Shown one piece after another: positions 61,057 through 64,000 of a DNA stretch of 64,000 bases. A program made the position numbers and the translations under genes. The notes beneath the pieces are model-generated. The model was not told the origin of the DNA, did not search any database, and saw only the letters and a program-made list of their open reading frames with translations. Source of the stretch: Lacihabitans sp. CS3-21 (GTDB lineage Bacteria > Bacteroidota > Bacteroidia > Cytophagales > Spirosomataceae); contig NZ_RJUD01000005.1 in NCBI RefSeq assembly GCF_024343675.1, positions 1-64,000 on the forward strand, read 5' to 3'. Numbering within the stretch: position 1 is the stretch's first letter; the number at the start of each line of letters is the position of its first letter.

Positions 61057-62124
61057 ATGAAATTTTGTTTAGGCTTAATGCTTTCATTCTTGGCAAGTGC
61101 AGTTTGTGCTCAAAATGATAGTACTAAAATATTGACATTCAGTGGATATGCTGAGTTGTATTATAGCCAAGATTTTGATCAATTTGTAGATGAAGAAAAA
61201 CCAAACTTCATCTACAATCATAAAAAATTAGGAGCCATAAACATGAATCTGGCATTTATAAAAGCCAACTATTCGACTAAAGGGCTTCGAGGAAACTTTG
61301 CTCTAATGGCAGGAAATTATGCCCGATATAATTTGAGCAGCGAACCAGCTTGGGCAAGGATAATTTATGAGGCCAATTTTGGTGTGAGCTTATCCGAAAG
61401 TTATAATTTGTGGCTTGATGCTGGAGTTTTACCGTCGCACATCGGTTTTGAAAGTGCCATTGGGGCAGATTGTTGGACCTTAACCAGAAGTTTGCTTGCC
61501 GAAAATTCACCGTATTTTGAAAATGGCATCAAACTTTCGTCAGTTTCGAAAAACGAAAAATGGAATACCGCCTTTCTGGTGTTGAATGGTTGGCAAAAAA
61601 TAAAAATGCCAGAGGGAATAAATAAACCGTCGTTTGGTTTACAGATAAATTTCAAACCCAATTCAAATATCACTTTAAATTACAGTAATTTCCTTGGATC
61701 AGATAAACCCGATTCATTGAATTCAGTTAGGATATTTCATAATTTTTTTGCTCAAGTTCAGGCGTCTAAAAATCTCGGATTCATAATGGGTTTTGATTTA
61801 GGTTCAGAGAAAAATAAATCTTCAAAGGGAAAAATTTGGTATTCCCCCGTGGTAATTTCAAGGTTAAAAATAAACGAGAAAAACTTCTTTGCGGCCAGAA
61901 TAGAATATTATTATGACCGCGAAGAAACTATAGTTTCTACAAATACCATGAATGGATTTCAAACTTTTGGTTATTCTTTAAACTATGATTACCAGTTTGC
62001 AGAAAAAATGCTTTTCAGAATGGAGGCAAAAAAATATCATTCAAAAGACGCTATATTTCATTCAAGAGAAACTTCCTCCAATCAAAATTTCTCCATCACC
62101 ACTGCTGTGACTTTAAAATTGTAA
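61057..62124 (+). CDS. Outer-membrane porin (BBP2-type) of the potassium cluster
   Basis: This 355-residue protein has a signal peptide (to about residue 19, ASAVCAQ) and a body of alternating amphipathic strands typical of the beta-barrel porin-2 (BBP2) family: LTFSGYAELYYSQDF, LSESYNLWLDAGVLPSHIGFE, LTLNYSNFLGS-type repeats, ending in FSITTAVTLKL. A BBP2 porin is a regular member of Bacteroidota kdp operons. Here it follows kup by two bases, so it probably lets K+ across the outer membrane for Kup. Its permeability is inferred from context. Confidence 0.82.
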   Translation: MKFCLGLMLSFLASAVCAQNDSTKILTFSGYAELYYSQDFDQFVDEEKPNFIYNHKKLGAINMNLAFIKANYSTKGLRGNFALMAGNYARYNLSSEPAWARIIYEANFGVSLSESYNLWLDAGVLPSHIGFESAIGADCWTLTRSLLAENSPYFENGIKLSSVSKNEKWNTAFLVLNGWQKIKMPEGINKPSFGLQINFKPNSNITLNYSNFLGSDKPDSLNSVRIFHNFFAQVQASKNLGFIMGFDLGSEKNKSSKGKIWYSPVVISRLKINEKNFFAARIEYYYDREETIVSTNTMNGFQTFGYSLNYDYQFAEKMLFRMEAKKYHSKDAIFHSRETSSNQNFSITTAVTLKL

Positions 62125-62136
62125 ATCAATATTTGA

Positions 62137-62664
62137 CTACTCAAACTGCTTCAAAAGCTCTAGTCCAGCAAGCCATTCTCCATAACCACCAGCTACATTG
62201 ATATGACCAGCTTCGCCGATACAAATGAACTCACTTCCCCAAACATTTGCAAAAAAAAGGGCTCGCTCCTCGGATACCCAAATGTCATTTGAACTTGCTA
62301 CAACAATACTCTTGAAAGGTAATTTTTCTAAAGGAATCGGCGTAAAGCCATTCATCGGAAAAGTATACACAGGGTTGTCAATATCGCTAGGAGCAACCAG
62401 CAATGCACCTTTGATAGTCTTCGGAAAACGTTTGGCCCAATGAGCCACAGCCGTGCAACCCAAACTATGAGCAACCAAAACAACTTCAGAAGGTTTATAC
62501 GCCGAAATTGCATTTTCAATGTTCAAAATCCAATCTTCACAAGCGGGTTCGTCCCAACTTTTTTGGTTGATTCTGATGAAATTTTCGCCCGAATTCTCAA
62601 AGTGTGTTTGCCAATGGTTTTCGTCAGAATTGCCAAGGCCTGGGATAATGAAATAGCTTGTCAT
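62137..62664 (-). CDS. RBBP9/YdeN-family serine hydrolase
   Basis: The protein is about 175 residues from ATG 62664 (MTSYFIIPGLGNSDENHWQ); the frame is open back to 62745, but the extra 27 residues match nothing in the family. Nucleophile Ser is in VAHSLGC, with SYFIIPGLGNS as the oxyanion strand. The acid lies in ASSNDIWVSEE and the His in IGEAGHINVAGGYGEW. RBBP9/YdeN proteins are small alpha/beta hydrolases of unknown physiological substrate. It is convergent with the porin gene (12 bases) and divergent from the alkylation-repair operon. Confidence 0.88.
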   Translation of the reverse strand: MTSYFIIPGLGNSDENHWQTHFENSGENFIRINQKSWDEPACEDWILNIENAISAYKPSEVVLVAHSLGCTAVAHWAKRFPKTIKGALLVAPSDIDNPVYTFPMNGFTPIPLEKLPFKSIVVASSNDIWVSEERALFFANVWGSEFICIGEAGHINVAGGYGEWLAGLELLKQFE

Positions 62665-62836
62665 TGAAAGATTGTTTATTTTTGAAACAGTATTTTCAGA
62701 TAAAATGGTTTCTTCTTTTTCAATAATTGAAATACTTGGATACATATCTCAAAATCACATTTCTACAAATCTTAGCAAGAATCGGATTTTTTGAAAAGAA
62801 AACTATATCGACATTTGTAACATCAAAATTGACGAA

Positions 62837-63679
62837 ATGGAAACCCAAGACCAACTTAACTATGATAGAATTGCTGAGGCTATAGATTTTATCAAAACCA
62901 ATTTTAAGACCCAACCGAATCTTGACGAAGTGGCCGAAAAAGTGCATCTGAGCCCTTTCCATTTTCAGAGGTTGTTTAGCGATTGGGCAGGAACAAGCCC
63001 GAAAAAGTTTTTGCAATATATAACCGTTGAACACGCCAAGAAACTTCTCAAAGATAATCAAACTTCACTCTTTGAGACGGCTCATGAAACAGGACTTTCT
63101 GGCACCAGTCGTTTGCATGATTTGTTTGTAAATATTGAAGGAATGAGCCCAGCAGAGTACAAAAATGGAGGCAAGAACTTGGAAATAAATTTTAGTTTTG
63201 CCGAAAGTCCTTTTGGCAATCTCTTGGTGGCATCGACAGCAAAAGGCATCTGTCACATGGCGTTTTATGACCACGAACAAACCGCCTTCGATATACTCAA
63301 AGGCCACTTTCCAGCGGCCATTTTCCAAAGAAAGCTAGATATTTTACAACAAAATGCCTTGTTTATTTTTCAAAATGACTGGAGTAAACTCCATCAAATA
63401 AAACTGCATTTGAAAGGCACAGACTTTCAGCTCAAAGTCTGGGAAACACTCCTGAAAATTCCCATGGGACAATTGACCACTTATGGGGCAGTAGCACAAC
63501 ATATAGAAAAACCCAATGCCTCACGGGCGGTTGGAACTGCTATTGGTAGCAACCCTGTAGCTTTTTTGATTCCCTGCCATCGAATTATTCAGTCTACAGG
63601 AAACTTGGGCGGATATATGTGGGGAAATACACGCAAAACGGCTATTATTGGTTGGGAAAGTGCTAAAATACGAGTTTGA
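62837..63679 (+). CDS. AraC-type regulator fused to O6-methylguanine-DNA methyltransferase (Ada-like without zinc domain)
   Basis: This 280-residue protein has an AraC HTH pair at about residues 8-110 (VAEKVHLSPFHFQRLFSDWA, ETGLSGTSRLHDLFV). A methyltransferase region follows (about 115-280) with a ribonuclease-like N part and the active-site PCHR, acceptor Cys 247, in FLIPCHRIIQ. Ada of E. coli additionally has an N-terminal zinc domain, which is missing here; a zinc-domain-like protein is encoded next, nine bases downstream. It would repair O6-methylguanine and probably control the operon. A GACATTTG lies 20 bases upstream of the ATG, near the -7 consensus but with a 16-base spacing to TTTG. 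Confidence 0.92.
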   Translation: METQDQLNYDRIAEAIDFIKTNFKTQPNLDEVAEKVHLSPFHFQRLFSDWAGTSPKKFLQYITVEHAKKLLKDNQTSLFETAHETGLSGTSRLHDLFVNIEGMSPAEYKNGGKNLEINFSFAESPFGNLLVASTAKGICHMAFYDHEQTAFDILKGHFPAAIFQRKLDILQQNALFIFQNDWSKLHQIKLHLKGTDFQLKVWETLLKIPMGQLTTYGAVAQHIEKPNASRAVGTAIGSNPVAFLIPCHRIIQSTGNLGGYMWGNTRKTAIIGWESAKIRV

Positions 63680-63688
63680 AATTTATAA

Positions 63689-63934
63689 ATGTTAAGCCAT
63701 TTAGAAATAGGCCCTGAAGATTTACACCAAAAAATCCATCAAAAACGAATTAGTTTGGGTGGAAATTTAAAACTCAAAATCTACGGAAAACTCAATTGCA
63801 AATCAGGAAAAAGAATGAAAAAACAGAACAGGGTGTTCTTTAGTTCTGAAGAAGAGGCCATTGAGCATAATTTTAGACCCTGTGGACATTGTATGAAAAG
63901 TAAATATAAAACCTGGAAAAATGGACTTGTTTGA
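63689..63934 (+). CDS. Stand-alone Ada zinc-domain-like protein
   Basis: This 81-residue protein resembles the N-terminal domain of Ada, whose Cys38 accepts methyl groups from DNA phosphotriesters. The alignment anchors are IYGKLNCKSGKR for the first cysteine pair and FRPCGHC for the second. Position Cys38 is Gly here and Cys42 is kept, so three of four zinc ligands remain and the methyl acceptor is lost. This form is a known small family in Bacteroidota, so it is probably functional in some other way. It sits between the AraC-Ogt and alkB genes; the alkB ATG is inside its 3' end. Confidence 0.82.
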   Translation: MLSHLEIGPEDLHQKIHQKRISLGGNLKLKIYGKLNCKSGKRMKKQNRVFFSSEEEAIEHNFRPCGHCMKSKYKTWKNGLV

Positions 63935-64000
63935 TTATAAACCCGAAGCATCAAAAAACTGGCTGCCTTATGAAGGAACTGTATATTATTATGGAAAATT
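63921..64000 (+). CDS. alkB: AlkB-type dioxygenase, 3' end outside window
   Basis: A new frame begins at ATG 63921, overlapping the zinc-domain gene by 14 bases, and reads MDLFDYKPEASKNWLPYEGT, then a VYYYGK segment before the window ends. AlkB proteins (2-oxoglutarate/Fe(II) dioxygenases that reverse 1-methyladenine and 3-methylcytosine) typically begin with a LLPyDG.v.YYG(K/R) segment like this one. Only 26 codons are visible, so the assignment rests on this motif and on the neighbouring Ada-type genes, with which it forms an alkylation-damage operon. Confidence 0.75.
   Translation, partial: MDLFDYKPEASKNWLPYEGTVYYYGK

Noticed and set aside
56972-62124. kdpFABC operon
   Set aside because: All genes after kdpE were read; they are a small orphan, Kup and a porin, with no KdpA, KdpB or KdpC motifs.
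1-64000. CRISPR array
   Set aside because: No run of regularly spaced identical repeats was seen; the only clustered repeats are the REP-like units at 14.8 kb and 36.9-37.3 kb, and no cas genes are present.

Overview
The window is a low-GC chromosomal segment from a member of the Bacteroidota, most likely a Cytophagales-type bacterium. The reasons are promoter-like TAnnTTTG -7 elements, TonB-dependent receptors with carboxypeptidase-like N-terminal domains, sortilin/VPS10-type exported propellers, a DUF4173-DUF2809-MpaB operon, an ECF42/DGPF pair and an IS21-family tail of Bacteroidetes type. The genus cannot be fixed from the sequence alone.

Region 1 (1-14.7 kb) is an accessory defence island. 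It opens with the end of an IS21-type element (istB and terminal repeats), then a minus-strand mini-operon (excisionase-like HTH, zinc-ribbon protein, small membrane protein). A plus-strand run of defence-type genes follows: an MmeI-like type IIL restriction-modification enzyme, a SIR2 NADase-type protein, a GHKL ATPase overlapping a large protein with two phosphoribosyltransferase-like domains, a DUF3800 protein with a BECR-nuclease-like partner, a putAbiC-like membrane protein, a DUF4268 nuclease-like protein and a four-helix membrane protein. Two truncated copies of the DUF4268 gene start lie between modules. The island ends beside a tRNA-Arg(CCT) gene whose 3' end faces it. The GHKL/tandem-PRTase pair is the best candidate for an undescribed system.

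Region 2 (14.7-28.2 kb) carries a beta-helix lipoprotein and TonB receptor behind a PHO-box-like triple repeat, recQ, an ECF sigma factor with a membrane partner, the MpaB/DUF2809/DUF4173 operon behind two palindromic operators, an ECF42 sigma factor with its DGPF-family partner, and a PepSY protein.

Region 3 (28.2-55 kb) is exported and surface metabolism: a two-domain esterase, an MBOAT acyltransferase with partner, two giant paralogous VPS10-type propellers separated by a RAYT transposase and its REP-like repeats, an M20 peptidase, a TonB receptor, a luciferase-like oxidoreductase, a sodium symporter, an SDR, a PVC-type haem-binding dehydrogenase, hydrolases and an ankyrin protein.

Region 4 (55-64 kb) holds small regulators (DUF4287, VOC, DUF2975-XRE), a potassium cluster (short KdpD-like kinase, KdpE, a small orphan, Kup, an outer-membrane porin), an RBBP9-type hydrolase, and an alkylation-repair operon (AraC-Ogt, Ada zinc-domain-like protein, start of alkB) that runs off the window end.
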